Shown: positions 1 through 8,515 of the stretch, piece by piece
How the letters are laid out: each line of letters opens with the position of its first letter
Position numbering within the stretch: position 1 is the first letter of the stretch
Origin: UMGS1387 sp045540015
Lineage (GTDB): Bacteria > Bacillota > Clostridia > Oscillospirales > CAG-382
NCBI GenBank assembly: GCA_045540015.1
Contig: JAZQGP010000011.1
Span: 1 to 34,707 of the forward strand
Direction: 5' to 3'
DNA length: 34,707 bases
Translations under genes and position numbers: made by a program
The notes under the pieces: generated by a model
The model's input: only the letters and a program-made list of their open reading frames with translations
Databases searched by the model: none
What the model was told of the DNA's origin: nothing

Positions 1-168
1 ATCCGGCCTCCAAAAATGATTAATTATCATTCCTATAAATAGTGCAATAACCGATGCTCCCACAATATGTATTGGTAGACGGCTTTCAATTGTTTTTGCC
101 ACTACTGCAATCAAAATTGATATTGCTAATCCGGGAATAATCCCCCACACCTTTTTTATAATTTTCAT
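1..168 (-). CDS. YeiH/UPF0324 family membrane protein, 5' part only
   Basis: The window edge cuts this gene, leaving the first 56 codons. I translated them directly: a short basic start (MKIIKKVW), then two hydrophobic stretches separated by a short polar segment (KTIESRLP), with GLAISILIAVVAK and VIALFIGMIINHFW. This matches the N-terminus of the UPF0324/YeiH family of putative sulfate exporters, polytopic inner-membrane proteins of roughly 330 residues that begin with the same paired helices. The ATG is preceded by AGAGG at a good distance. The family call rests on the N-terminus only, and the substrate is not shown. Confidence 0.6.
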   Translation of the reverse strand, partial: MKIIKKVWGIIPGLAISILIAVVAKTIESRLPIHIVGASVIALFIGMIINHFWRPD

Positions 169-232
169 ATTATACCTCTTTTCAACAAATTTCGACAATC
201 CTTATACCCTCATACAAAGTTAAAACCAAAAA

Positions 233-670
233 CTATTTATTCCATCTCAGCCCCATTATCTCATATTTTGCCGGTGTAAAAATTCCATCGTATATTTCAT
301 CGCCGTCAAGTGAAACAAAACAGTTACCGATATAAGACCAATGACTGTTATTTACAAGCCACGCAATATGCATTACATAATACATTTTATCGTCTATTGA
401 AACTGTATCTATGCATCTGTATGAAATGGGAAAGCCGTTTTCTTGTGCTGTGTCACCCAAAACCTCAAGACAAAGCTTTTCGGCTTCTTGTTGTGTAATT
501 ACGTTTTGTTTTTGCCCTGCGGTTGTCGCATCATCCGAAACAGAAATTATATCATCTGTTTGGGGTATCGGTTCGTTATCAACAGACACGTTACCAAACT
601 TCGTCCCCGCATAAAAAGCGATGACTATTATAAATATCCACAATATTAGAATACCTGTCTTTTTCTTCAT
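233..670 (-). CDS. Small membrane-anchored extracytoplasmic protein, function unknown
   Basis: A 145-residue protein with a basic N-terminus (MKKK) and one hydrophobic segment at about residues 5-25, followed by an acidic, Ser/Thr/Gln-rich linker to about residue 55. A globular domain of about 90 residues begins ITQQEAEKLC. There is no lipobox cysteine, so the segment is probably a signal anchor and not a lipoprotein signal. The C-terminal part resembles small PepSY-like domains of Clostridia only in general pattern. It is separated by more than 60 bases from the exporter downstream and by 113 bases from the protease gene upstream. I do not recognise the family. Confidence 0.6.
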   Translation of the reverse strand: MKKKTGILILWIFIIVIAFYAGTKFGNVSVDNEPIPQTDDIISVSDDATTAGQKQNVITQQEAEKLCLEVLGDTAQENGFPISYRCIDTVSIDDKMYYVMHIAWLVNNSHWSYIGNCFVSLDGDEIYDGIFTPAKYEIMGLRWNK

Positions 671-783
671 AATGTAACTTCTTTCTTTTTAGGGGGTATA
701 CTTTGACCGTCATGAGAATATAAGGTTTAGATTCAGTTAATTATTGAGCATAAAGCGAGTGATATTATTTGATGATTCATTCA

Positions 784-1455
784 TCAGATATGAATGTACC
801 ATATTGTCATAATTGCAAAGTCTGCAAACATATGGATAATCCACGAATTATATATGTTTCTACTTTTATCATCTACAAAATTAAATATCATTCCGCCAAT
901 AGCCAAGCCGAACAATGCCAACAATAGCAACGGAATCGGGAAAGAACCGCCAATCATTGCTATATGGTACAGAGCAAACATACTTGAGCTGAAAATATAT
1001 GCCACCTTTTTTGTTGTATATTCCGATAATTTTATAAATGCAACAAATCGAAACAAAAATTCTTCCAAAAGTGAGTTGCAAAAGGATATGTATAAGGCAA
1101 CTCCAATAAAACTGTTTTTAGAAACATTTTGGTCTGTCGAAAGCGACTCTACCAACGAAGGAAAGTCAAAAATCCCTTTTGTCAAGAAGAATGCCAGCAT
1201 AATTACAACATAAATGATTACGCCAAGTCCTGATAATATCAGTATGCTTTTTTTATTTAATGCAAAAGAATCAGTAAACACTCTTTCTTTTTTTAGTTTT
1301 ATAAAAACAATCGGTATGAATAAAAAGAACACAATCTTTAATACAGATTTGACAAAATAAGCAGGTTCAATTATAGTTTCAATTACCGCCATAACTATAC
1401 AACTCATTATAACTGAAACAATAAGCCATAATGATTTTTTAAAACTTTTATGCAT
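784..1455 (-). CDS. CPBP family intramembrane metalloprotease (CAAX/Abi type)
   Basis: A 223-residue polytopic membrane protein. It carries the three CPBP (PF02517) signatures in order: EEFLFR (EExxxR) near residue 130, FALYH (FxxxH) near residue 160, and a late HMFAD (Hxxx[ND]) near the end of the last helices. The family covers eukaryotic CAAX prenyl proteases, bacteriocin self-immunity proteins and regulatory membrane proteases; the substrate here is unknown. I chose the ATG at 1455 because GAGAGGCGG lies just upstream, and the TTG five codons earlier sits inside that ribosome binding site. The gene appears monocistronic and is noticeably AT-rich. Confidence 0.85.
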   Translation of the reverse strand: MHKSFKKSLWLIVSVIMSCIVMAVIETIIEPAYFVKSVLKIVFFLFIPIVFIKLKKERVFTDSFALNKKSILILSGLGVIIYVVIMLAFFLTKGIFDFPSLVESLSTDQNVSKNSFIGVALYISFCNSLLEEFLFRFVAFIKLSEYTTKKVAYIFSSSMFALYHIAMIGGSFPIPLLLLALFGLAIGGMIFNFVDDKSRNIYNSWIIHMFADFAIMTIWYIHI

Positions 1456-1517
1456 ACAACCGCCTCTCAAAATTTTGATTTGATATTTTATTCAGTAAAT
1501 CATAATAAATCTGTATA

Positions 1518-2210
1518 TCAAACCAACTTTTTAATCACCTCAAATATCCTCTCGGCAATCATTTTCATACCCAAGTCGCCCGGATGGTTTGCAACACCTG
1601 CATGTTCGAAAAGGCCTATTGCTTTCATTTCGTCCTTCTCACCAAGGTCACCGAGATACACAAGCGGATAACCGTTTTCTTTTGCGTACTCCGCTGTTAT
1701 TTCATCACCCGGATGCTTCCAGAAGCCGGTAGTGAAGATAACCTTGGCATCACCTTTGCCGTCAAGAAATTTTAACAGCGAATCAAGCTCTTTTTTATAA
1801 ACGTCCTTGTCAAACTCGCTCGCTTTACAGTTTTCAATAAAGCGCATAACGATTATGTCTGCTTTGAACTCTCTCTCCGCTTCAAAAAACGAGTGCGTTT
1901 CACTGCCGTTTTTATAATTTGTCTCCCACAAAGCCACCTGACTGATGCAGAAAGCAGCATCATCCGATACTTCATTTACGGAAGATATAAGTCTGTGAAC
2001 ATAATCGTTTTCCTTTGAGGAAGCCGCCATTCCCCATTCGACATACCAGCCTATGTCCTCTTTTACTCCGTGAAGAGTAATGGAGTTTCCAACGAACATA
2101 ATTCTTATTCCCTTGCCTTCCGGATTTTCCAGAGTAACATATTTTGAAGCTTTTAACTGATTATCGGATTTTACCGTATTTCTTTCCATCTGTGAGAAAA
2201 TATTTGACAT
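1518..2210 (-). CDS. SGNH/GDSL-type hydrolase
   Basis: About 230 residues. Block I of the SGNH fold is visible as FVGNSITLHG, with the nucleophilic Ser within GNS, near residue 45. A late NHPGDLGM supplies the His of the final block. The central part has the usual hydrophobic strand followed by an Asn (ADIIVMRFIENC). There is no signal peptide, so it is probably cytoplasmic. SGNH enzymes hydrolyse esters of acylated sugars or lipids; the substrate cannot be told. ATG at 2210 is preferred to a TTG four codons upstream, which directly abuts the AAAGG sequence. It has its own promoter at 2237-2265 and follows the terminator of the NSS transporter gene. Confidence 0.8.
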   Translation of the reverse strand: MSNIFSQMERNTVKSDNQLKASKYVTLENPEGKGIRIMFVGNSITLHGVKEDIGWYVEWGMAASSKENDYVHRLISSVNEVSDDAAFCISQVALWETNYKNGSETHSFFEAEREFKADIIVMRFIENCKASEFDKDVYKKELDSLLKFLDGKGDAKVIFTTGFWKHPGDEITAEYAKENGYPLVYLGDLGEKDEMKAIGLFEHAGVANHPGDLGMKMIAERIFEVIKKLV

Positions 2211-2236
2211 AAAAACAACCAACCTTTCGTGTTATT

Positions 2237-2265
2237 ATAATACACTACAATAGCTTATTTTTCAA
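2237..2265 (-). promoter_or_regulatory. Sigma-A type promoter of the SGNH hydrolase gene
   Basis: Read on the minus strand there is TTGAAA, a 17-base spacer and TATTAT, placed 27 bases before the chosen start codon and just downstream of the transporter terminator. Confidence 0.6.
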
Positions 2266-2303
2266 TAGATAAACGTTAAAAATTTGAAACACAGTTGAAA
2301 TTC

Positions 2304-2329
2304 AAAAAGTCCGCGAAAGCGGACTTTTT
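2304..2329 (-). terminator. Rho-independent terminator of the NSS transporter gene
   Basis: Perfect 11-bp stem AAAAAGTCCGC/GCGGACTTTTT with a GAAA tetraloop. The run of T at the end of the stem works on either strand; in this context it ends the minus-strand transporter transcript. Confidence 0.85.
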
Positions 2330-2352
2330 GGCAATATTGGTTTAGTCTATAC

Positions 2353-3681
2353 TCAGAACGCAATTTTCTTGATTAATGCTATCGCACATAAAACAACTGC
2401 ACACAGCACATAAATAAACTTTCCTGAAAAATACCATACATTTCCTTTAGGCTTTGATGCGTTCTTGTTGATTTCATTAAGCAAATCTTCTTTTTTCATG
2501 ATCCAGAACCAAGAAACTGCTCCGAGGGTTGCTCCGATGGGGATGATATATATTGAAACAATATCCATCCAAGGTCCCCATTTTGCAATAGGCTCCATAT
2601 GTAAGCCTATTCCAAGACAAATGATGCAAAGAAATAAAAGCACTATATTTCTCGAAAGCTTAGGAAAACGTTTCTCAAGAGATTCTCCTACTGCCTCGAA
2701 CATATTCTGAAGCGAGCTGATGCCTGCAAAAATCATGGCAACATAGAGAATCACCGCAAACAACCGTCCGAACGGAATATCCTGAAGTATTCTAGGTAGT
2801 GTTACAAACAAGAGTGAAGGTCCTGCTCCGATATCAAGCTGATATGCAAAGCATGCGGGAATTATAACAAGGGCAGCGACAAGTGCTGCTATTGTATCGA
2901 AAACCGCTGTACGAACCGATACTTTTACTACATCCTCTTCTTCACCGAGATATGCACCGTAAACAATCATCCCGCTGCCGGTAACAGAAAGCGAAAAGAA
3001 AGCCTGTCCCATCGCCCAAACCCAAGTCATCGGGTTCTTAAGTACTGTCCAGTCGGGAGTAAACATAAATTTATATCCTTCTGCAGCACCGGGAAGAAAT
3101 GCAACTCTTACAGCAAGAACAACAAATATAATAAAGAATACCGGCATCATTACTTTATTGGTCTTTTCAATACTTTTTGCACCGAGAAGCAGCGTAACGA
3201 GGGTAGCAACTACTGTTATTACGTGAAACGGTATTACAGAATAATCTGCTCCCGAAAAGCCTGCAAACCACTCGCCCGTATCAACAGTCATAAGCTCCCC
3301 TGATATTGAACTCCAGAATGCCTTTAAAACATATGATACAATTACTGCATATCCTATTGCAATACACATTGAGCCTGCAAGCGGAAGCCAACCCACGGCA
3401 GTTCCTGCTTTACCAATCTTCCTGCTCCTTGATTCCCAAGCATTTCTGTATGAACCGAGAGTGCCCGTGCGTGAACGTCTTCCTATAGCAAATTCAGCCG
3501 ACAGTCCGACAACGCTGAAAAGTGCAACGAAAATGAGATATGCAACAAGAAACGCTCCGCCGCCGTTTGCGCCCATTTTTGCAGGGAATCCCCATACATT
3601 TGCCATACCGACAGCAGAACCGACCGCCGAAAGTATGAATCCCCAGCGATTCGAAAATAGCAGTTTTTTCTTTTGTGACAT
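2353..3681 (-). CDS. Sodium-dependent neurotransmitter/amino acid symporter (NSS/SNF family)
   Basis: A 442-residue polytopic transporter. The first helix has the NSS signature SAVGSAVGMANVWGFP followed by NGGGAFLVAY, corresponding to the unwound TM1 and TM2 of LeuT, where sodium and substrate bind. Later segments include the conserved FFSLS stretch of TM6 (GQAFFSLSVTGSG). The length and hydrophobic pattern suggest the 11-helix bacterial subgroup typified by MhsT, not the 12-helix LeuT form. It imports an amino acid or similar amine with sodium; the substrate is not predictable. ATG at 3681 follows GGAGG by 5 bases. The gene is monocistronic, with a strong promoter (3713-3741) and terminator (2304-2329). 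Confidence 0.92.
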   Translation of the reverse strand: MSQKKKLLFSNRWGFILSAVGSAVGMANVWGFPAKMGANGGGAFLVAYLIFVALFSVVGLSAEFAIGRRSRTGTLGSYRNAWESRSRKIGKAGTAVGWLPLAGSMCIAIGYAVIVSYVLKAFWSSISGELMTVDTGEWFAGFSGADYSVIPFHVITVVATLVTLLLGAKSIEKTNKVMMPVFFIIFVVLAVRVAFLPGAAEGYKFMFTPDWTVLKNPMTWVWAMGQAFFSLSVTGSGMIVYGAYLGEEEDVVKVSVRTAVFDTIAALVAALVIIPACFAYQLDIGAGPSLLFVTLPRILQDIPFGRLFAVILYVAMIFAGISSLQNMFEAVGESLEKRFPKLSRNIVLLFLCIICLGIGLHMEPIAKWGPWMDIVSIYIIPIGATLGAVSWFWIMKKEDLLNEINKNASKPKGNVWYFSGKFIYVLCAVVLCAIALIKKIAF

Positions 3682-3712
3682 GTTAACCTCCAATGTAGAT
3701 ATTTTATTTAAT

Positions 3713-3741
3713 AATATATCACATCATTAAAGTCTTGTCAA
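3713..3741 (-). promoter_or_regulatory. Strong sigma-A promoter of the NSS transporter gene
   Basis: Minus-strand TTGACA, 17-base spacer, TATATT; about 30 bases before the start codon. Confidence 0.75.
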
Positions 3742-3842
3742 TTGGTGGACAAAAAGGTATTTATGACGTTTATATAAAAAGTGATTATCCCGCAACAAAG
3801 AGTTATTGCCTACATCTGTTGAAGCAAAAGCATCTTCACATC

Positions 3843-3871
3843 TTGACAAAAAAACTGTTTTCTGTTAAAAT
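3843..3871 (+). promoter_or_regulatory. Sigma-A promoter of mutL-tgt
   Basis: TTGACA at 3843-3848, 17-base spacer, TAAAAT at 3866-3871; the ribosome binding site of mutL follows about 10 bases later. Confidence 0.8.
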
Positions 3872-3897
3872 ATATAGGTTAAAAGGAGGTGCCGATT

Positions 3898-5952
3898 TTG
3901 GGAATAATAAACATACTAGACAAGCAGACTGCCAATCTTATTGCTGCAGGCGAAGTGGTTGAAAGACCGTCATCTGCGATAAAAGAAATGCTTGAAAACT
4001 GCGCAGACGCAGGAGCTACAAGTGTAACTGTAGAAATCAAAAACGGCGGCACCTCATTCATTCGCATAACCGACAACGGAAAAGGCATGAGCCGAGATGA
4101 CGTTCCAAAGGCTATTATGCGTCATGCAACAAGTAAAATCAAAGACGGCCGTGATCTTGAATCCATAGGCACCTTCGGTTTTCGCGGCGAAGCACTTGCG
4201 GCAATTTCCTCGGTTTCTACAATGCGTATTCTTACAAGGCAAAAAGGCGATGTATCGGGAACTCTATTTGAATGTCAGTTTGGCGAGCAAACCATACTTG
4301 AAGATGCAGGCTGTCCCGAAGGCACAACCATAACCGTTGAAAACATATTTGAAAATGTTCCCGCAAGAAGAAAGTTTTTAAAAAAAGACTCAACAGAAGC
4401 ACTGTCTGTAGGTGCAATATGTGAAAAATTTGCGCTTTCACGACCAGAAATTGCAGTAACTCTTATATCTGACAACAATACAAAAATGCAATCTCCCGGC
4501 GACGGAAACCTGAAAAGTGCAATATACGCTTCTCTCGGCCGCGAGTTTGCCTCAAAACTGCTTCCTGTAGATTATTCGTTTTCAGGTGTTCGTATACACG
4601 GATTTATCGGAAAACCTGAGTTTTGCCGACCGAACCGAAATATGCAAAACTTTTTTGTAAACAACAGATATATCCGCTCAAAAACCATGCTTGCAGCAAC
4701 CGAAGAAGGCTTCAGAGGCTTTTGCCCTGTCGGCAAATTTCCTGCATGTGTGCTGTTCTGTGACATAGATTTGCGTATGGTTGACGTAAACGTTCATCCT
4801 GCAAAGCTTGAAATTAAATTTTCCGATGAAAGAAAGATTTTCGACTCAGTATATTTTGCAGTAAAAAACGCTCTTTCAAGCGGTTCAACATTCAAAGAAT
4901 TTGAAATCTCGGAAGAACCGATTGCAACAGATAATACCAAAAAAGACGAAATAAAGCCTCAAGAAAATAAGCAAGAGGAGCAGTATCATTTTCCACCTGC
5001 TTCTGTATCCCCAATGCACGCTCCAATCAGCTCAAGTCCCAGTGTTTCGGTTCCTAAAACAATTATAAAAGACAATTCCAATGCTTTTTATATACCCGAC
5101 GGAAACGACGGTCAGCCTACAACCAAAACCGACACAAAGGCTGTTTCCGAATACAAGGATGAATCTGTCAAACCGGTGCAATCCTTTGACAAACCCACGT
5201 CAATTACAGATAAAACACCCATAAAAATAACCGAGCCGGAGCCTACTATACACCATGTTCCGACACCGGTTCAAAACGAAGTTAAAAAGGAAATTCCCAA
5301 AGAAGAAACAGCGACTCGACCGCCTGTTACACAATGCTTTTTCCCGCCTGTACAGCAAGAGGAAATTGTTCCGGCATCAACGCTTCAAAAGCCTGTATAT
5401 GTCGGCGAAATATTCAGCACGTACATTCTCGCTCAGTACAAAAACAGTCTTTACATAATAGACAAACATGCAGCACACGAGCGTATACTGTACGAAAAGC
5501 TCAAAAATCCAGATTACGACAACTGCTCACAGTTTCTTCTTGAGCCTATCAATGTAACGGTAACTCCAAAGGAAGCAGAAGCAGCTCTCGAAAACAAGGA
5601 CTACTTTACAAAAATTGGATTTGAGTTTGACGAGTTCGGAATGAATACTTTCATTATACGCGCTCTTCCCACTCCAATTCACCAAGCTCAGGCAAAAGAC
5701 GTGTTTACGTATCTTGCAGGAAAGCTTTCCGAGGGCAACAGTCGGTCTGCAGGTGAAATTTTTGACAGAGCACTGTTTACTGCTGCTTGCCGTGCCGCAA
5801 TAAAAGGCGGAGACAAAAACACGGATTATGACAACAAACAGATAATAGAAGAAATATTCACAAAGGATGCTGTTCTTTACTGTCCGCACGGCAGGCCTGT
5901 AATATCAGAGTTTTCCAAGGACAAGCTTGAAAAAATGTTTGACAGACAATAA
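3898..5952 (+). CDS. mutL: DNA mismatch repair protein MutL with endonuclease motif
   Basis: A 684-residue mismatch-repair matchmaker that couples mismatch recognition to strand incision. The N-terminal GHKL ATPase has all motifs: AAGEVVERP, the catalytic Glu and Asn in KEMLENCADAG, DNGKGM and GFRGEA. A Pro/Lys/Glu-rich linker spans about residues 330-490. The C-terminal domain carries DKHAAHERILYE (522-533), a DQHA(x)2E(x)4E-type endonuclease site with Lys in place of Gln, plus ACR (630-632) and CPHGRP (662-667), the metal-binding motifs of endonuclease-competent MutL. The start is TTG at 3898, 8 bases after AAAGGAGG; the upstream GTG lies inside that site. No mutS or miaA is adjacent. tgt follows after 27 bases, probably in the same operon. 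Confidence 0.97.
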   Translation: MGIINILDKQTANLIAAGEVVERPSSAIKEMLENCADAGATSVTVEIKNGGTSFIRITDNGKGMSRDDVPKAIMRHATSKIKDGRDLESIGTFGFRGEALAAISSVSTMRILTRQKGDVSGTLFECQFGEQTILEDAGCPEGTTITVENIFENVPARRKFLKKDSTEALSVGAICEKFALSRPEIAVTLISDNNTKMQSPGDGNLKSAIYASLGREFASKLLPVDYSFSGVRIHGFIGKPEFCRPNRNMQNFFVNNRYIRSKTMLAATEEGFRGFCPVGKFPACVLFCDIDLRMVDVNVHPAKLEIKFSDERKIFDSVYFAVKNALSSGSTFKEFEISEEPIATDNTKKDEIKPQENKQEEQYHFPPASVSPMHAPISSSPSVSVPKTIIKDNSNAFYIPDGNDGQPTTKTDTKAVSEYKDESVKPVQSFDKPTSITDKTPIKITEPEPTIHHVPTPVQNEVKKEIPKEETATRPPVTQCFFPPVQQEEIVPASTLQKPVYVGEIFSTYILAQYKNSLYIIDKHAAHERILYEKLKNPDYDNCSQFLLEPINVTVTPKEAEAALENKDYFTKIGFEFDEFGMNTFIIRALPTPIHQAQAKDVFTYLAGKLSEGNSRSAGEIFDRALFTAACRAAIKGGDKNTDYDNKQIIEEIFTKDAVLYCPHGRPVISEFSKDKLEKMFDRQ

Positions 5953-5979
5953 AAAGGACTATACTGAAAGGTTGATATA

Positions 5980-7119
5980 ATGTTTACACTGCTAAAGCAA
6001 GAAGGTCTTGCAAGAAGAGGACGATTTGTAACGCCGCACGGTGTAATTGAAACACCTGTGTTTATGAATGTCGGCACATCTGCCGCAATCAAGGGCGCTG
6101 TTTCTACAGACGATTTACGTCAGATTAAGTGTCAGGTTGAGCTTTCCAACACTTATCATCTTCACATACGCCCCGGAGACAGTATAATCCGCGACCTCGG
6201 AGGACTTCACAAATTCTTCAACTGGGACGGTCCGATACTTACCGACAGCGGCGGATTTCAGGTGTTCTCTCTTGCAGTTCTTCGTAAAATCAGTGAAGAA
6301 GGTGTTCATTTCGCTTCCCACATGGACGGTAAAAAGATATTCATGGGTCCCAAGGAAAGTATGAGGATACAGGCAAATCTCGGTTCAACAATCGCGATGG
6401 CGTTTGATGAATGTGTAGAAAACCCTGCCGAGTACACATATGCTAAAAACTCCTGTGCAAGAACGTCAAGATGGCTTAAAATCTGCATTGACGAAGTAAA
6501 GAAAAACAATCAGGACCCCAATGCAATAAATCCCAAGCAAATGCTTTTCGGCATAAATCAAGGCTGTACCTACGAAGATTTAAGAGCAGACCACATGAAA
6601 GAAATAGCAGAACTTGAAGGACTTGACGGTTATGCTATCGGCGGACTTGCCGTTGGTGAAACTGCAGAGGAAATGTACAACATCATTGACGTTGTACAGC
6701 CTCACATGCCCGTTAACAAGCCAAGATATCTTATGGGCGTTGGAACACCTGTAAACATTCTTGAAGCTGTAAGACGTGGTGTTGACTTCTTCGACTGCGT
6801 AATGCCAAGCAGAAACGCACGTCACGGAAACCTCTTTACAAGCAAAGGCTTCATGAATCTCAACAACGAAAAATACATGAAAGACCCGCGTCCTATTGAA
6901 GAAGGATGTCAGTGTCCTGCATGCAGAAGCTATTCCCGTGCATACATAAGACACCTTTTCAAAGCACGTGAGCTTCTCGGAATGAGACTTTGCGTTCTTC
7001 ACAATCTCTATTTCTACAACACACTTATGGAGAGAATAAGAAATGCTCTTGATGAGGGTAAGTTTGAGCAGTTTTACAAGAACAACGTAGAAATACTCGG
7101 TACAAGAGTAAACGATTAA
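5980..7119 (+). CDS. tgt: tRNA-guanine(34) transglycosylase (queuine tRNA-ribosyltransferase)
   Basis: Exchanges guanine at wobble position 34 of tRNAs reading NAY codons for the queuosine precursor preQ1. It has 379 residues, the normal bacterial length. Visible motifs: NTYHL and RPG, DSGGFQ with the catalytic Asp near residue 89, MAFDEC, the substrate loop YAIGGLAVGE, and FDCVMPSRNARHG with nucleophile Asp near 272. The zinc site is C310, C312, C315 and H341, spaced as in the E. coli enzyme. ATG follows GAAAGG by 8 bases. It is second in the mutL transcription unit and ends at a strong bidirectional terminator. No queuosine biosynthesis genes (queC-F, tsaA-like) are near. Confidence 0.97.
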   Translation: MFTLLKQEGLARRGRFVTPHGVIETPVFMNVGTSAAIKGAVSTDDLRQIKCQVELSNTYHLHIRPGDSIIRDLGGLHKFFNWDGPILTDSGGFQVFSLAVLRKISEEGVHFASHMDGKKIFMGPKESMRIQANLGSTIAMAFDECVENPAEYTYAKNSCARTSRWLKICIDEVKKNNQDPNAINPKQMLFGINQGCTYEDLRADHMKEIAELEGLDGYAIGGLAVGETAEEMYNIIDVVQPHMPVNKPRYLMGVGTPVNILEAVRRGVDFFDCVMPSRNARHGNLFTSKGFMNLNNEKYMKDPRPIEEGCQCPACRSYSRAYIRHLFKARELLGMRLCVLHNLYFYNTLMERIRNALDEGKFEQFYKNNVEILGTRVND

Positions 7120-7124
7120 CATTT

Positions 7125-7151
7125 AAGCCGCAGTCAAAACGACTGCGGCTT
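7125..7151. terminator. Bidirectional terminator between tgt and the HD-domain gene
   Basis: Perfect 11-bp stem AAGCCGCAGTC/GACTGCGGCTT with a 5-base loop, sitting in the 36-base gap between two convergent genes. T-runs are short on both sides. Confidence 0.75.
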
Positions 7152-7155
7152 TGCG

Positions 7156-7815
7156 TTACATAAGCTGCTGCTCATTTATTATAAGCTTAAATTCAAGACC
7201 TAATTTTTCTGCTGCCTTTCGGCAAAGTATCATGCGGTTTAGAAAAATTTCAAAATAATCCATAACCGAGCTAATATGAGTGTCAACCGTAAGCTTCAGC
7301 TTTATAAGGGTTCTGTCCTCATTGATTTTGATAAGAGATTTTTTTACCGAGTAGTTTACTCTGTCATGTATATCAAAGCTTGGAATATCACGGTTTCTGA
7401 CGCGAGATGAGCGAACATCACTTTTATCAGCAAGAATAAGCGCAGCAGAAACAGGATTTACGGGAACGCCGTTTCCTTCGTCATGGTTGCCAATTGCCGT
7501 TACAATTGTCGCAATGTCGTGTGCAGGCATTCCGAGATTGTGAAGAATGCGAAACGCCATAACAGCACCGCTTTGAGAATGCTCCTGACGGTTTACAAGA
7601 TTACCTATATCGTGAAGATGTCCCGCAATTTTAACAAGCTCAACATCATGCTCGCTGTAGCCAAGTGTTTCAAGAATATATCCTGCATCCGTTGACACCT
7701 TTGTTACATGGGCAAAGCTATGCTCGGTATAACCGAGTGCCGAAAGCGATTCGTCTGCAAGCTTAATATACGTATTTATATCTTCATTATTTTTGATTTG
7801 TTCGTATGTTATCAT
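7156..7815 (-). CDS. HD-domain phosphohydrolase-like protein
   Basis: 219 residues with an HD fold. Metal ligands are suggested by the His in SFAHV, the HD pair in GHLHDIGN (near residue 67), HSQSGA, and a further His in AIGNHDEG. The following VNPVSAALILADKSDVRSSR segment is typical of a Clostridia-wide family of small standalone HD proteins. Known HD enzymes hydrolyse nucleotides, cyclic dinucleotides or (p)ppGpp; nothing in the sequence or neighbours picks between these. GGAGG lies 4 bases before the ATG. The gene is monocistronic and convergent with tgt. Confidence 0.8.
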   Translation of the reverse strand: MITYEQIKNNEDINTYIKLADESLSALGYTEHSFAHVTKVSTDAGYILETLGYSEHDVELVKIAGHLHDIGNLVNRQEHSQSGAVMAFRILHNLGMPAHDIATIVTAIGNHDEGNGVPVNPVSAALILADKSDVRSSRVRNRDIPSFDIHDRVNYSVKKSLIKINEDRTLIKLKLTVDTHISSVMDYFEIFLNRMILCRKAAEKLGLEFKLIINEQQLM

Positions 7816-7961
7816 GATGCCTCCGTGTTTTTTTTCTAAATTCTATCATAAATCTGCCGATATATTAAACAACATTTTTTTACGCTTTTATTAATTATAG
7901 TTCCAAAACTGTAATTTGAGAACTTTTTTGAAAATAATGCTTAATTATTATGTTATTCTTA

Positions 7962-7990
7962 TTGACGTAAACAGATATTTATTGTATAAT
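7962..7990 (+). promoter_or_regulatory. Sigma-A promoter of the comEB-ywlE-rimI-tsaD operon
   Basis: TTGACG at 7962-7967, 17-base spacer, TATAAT at 7985-7990, 35 bases before the first start codon. Confidence 0.8.
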
Positions 7991-8025
7991 AAGTTGTTAA
8001 GAAATATACTGCCGGAGGTGCAATT

Positions 8026-8514
8026 ATGGAAAGAATCAGTAAGGAAAATTATTATCTTGATATAGCTCAGACAGTTGCGTCAAGAAGCACATGTCTCAGA
8101 AAAAAATACGGTGCAATTATTGTAAGCAACGATTCCATTATTTCAACGGGCTATAACGGAGCACCAAGAGGCAGAAAAAACTGCTCTGATATAGGCACAT
8201 GCATGAGAGAAGAGCTCAACATTCCAAGGGGCGAAAGATACGAAATGTGCAGAAGCGTTCATGCCGAGCAAAACGCTATAATTGCAGCATCTGCTCATCA
8301 GATGCTCGGCTCAACTCTTTATCTCGCATGCATTGATGCGCCTACGGGCCAGCTTCTCGGCGGAACGTGCAGCTGTCAGATGTGCAAAAGAACTGTTATA
8401 AATGCAGGTATTTCAAAAGTTATTGTCAGAGAAACCCCGACCGAGTACACTGTTTACGATGTTCAGGACTGGATTGAAAATGACGACAGTCTTACCGGTC
8501 AATTCGGATATTGA
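8026..8514 (+). CDS. comEB: dCMP deaminase (ComEB-like cytidine/deoxycytidylate deaminase)
   Basis: Deaminates dCMP to dUMP, feeding thymidylate synthesis. 162 residues. The zinc-dependent deaminase core is present: HAEQNAI, with the zinc-binding His and proton-shuttling Glu near residue 81, and the CQMC pair followed by INAGI. The family-specific substrate region RGERYEMCRSVH is intact, which separates it from tRNA adenosine deaminase and riboflavin deaminases. The residue before the first zinc Cys is Ser where Pro is usual (SCQMC), a mild departure. GGAGGTG precedes the ATG. It leads a four-gene operon, with the next start one base after its stop codon. Confidence 0.93.
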   Translation: MERISKENYYLDIAQTVASRSTCLRKKYGAIIVSNDSIISTGYNGAPRGRKNCSDIGTCMREELNIPRGERYEMCRSVHAEQNAIIAASAHQMLGSTLYLACIDAPTGQLLGGTCSCQMCKRTVINAGISKVIVRETPTEYTVYDVQDWIENDDSLTGQFGY

Positions 8515-8515
8515 T

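Noticed and set aside
3205..3225. Partial parS-like sequence (ACGTGAAACG) inside the NSS transporter gene
   Set aside because: Only about 11 of 16 positions match the parS palindrome and the left half is poor; likely chance in coding sequence.
5527..5889. 120-codon open frame antisense to mutL
   Set aside because: It is a shadow of a strongly conserved mutL C-terminal domain and has no ribosome binding site or recognisable protein.
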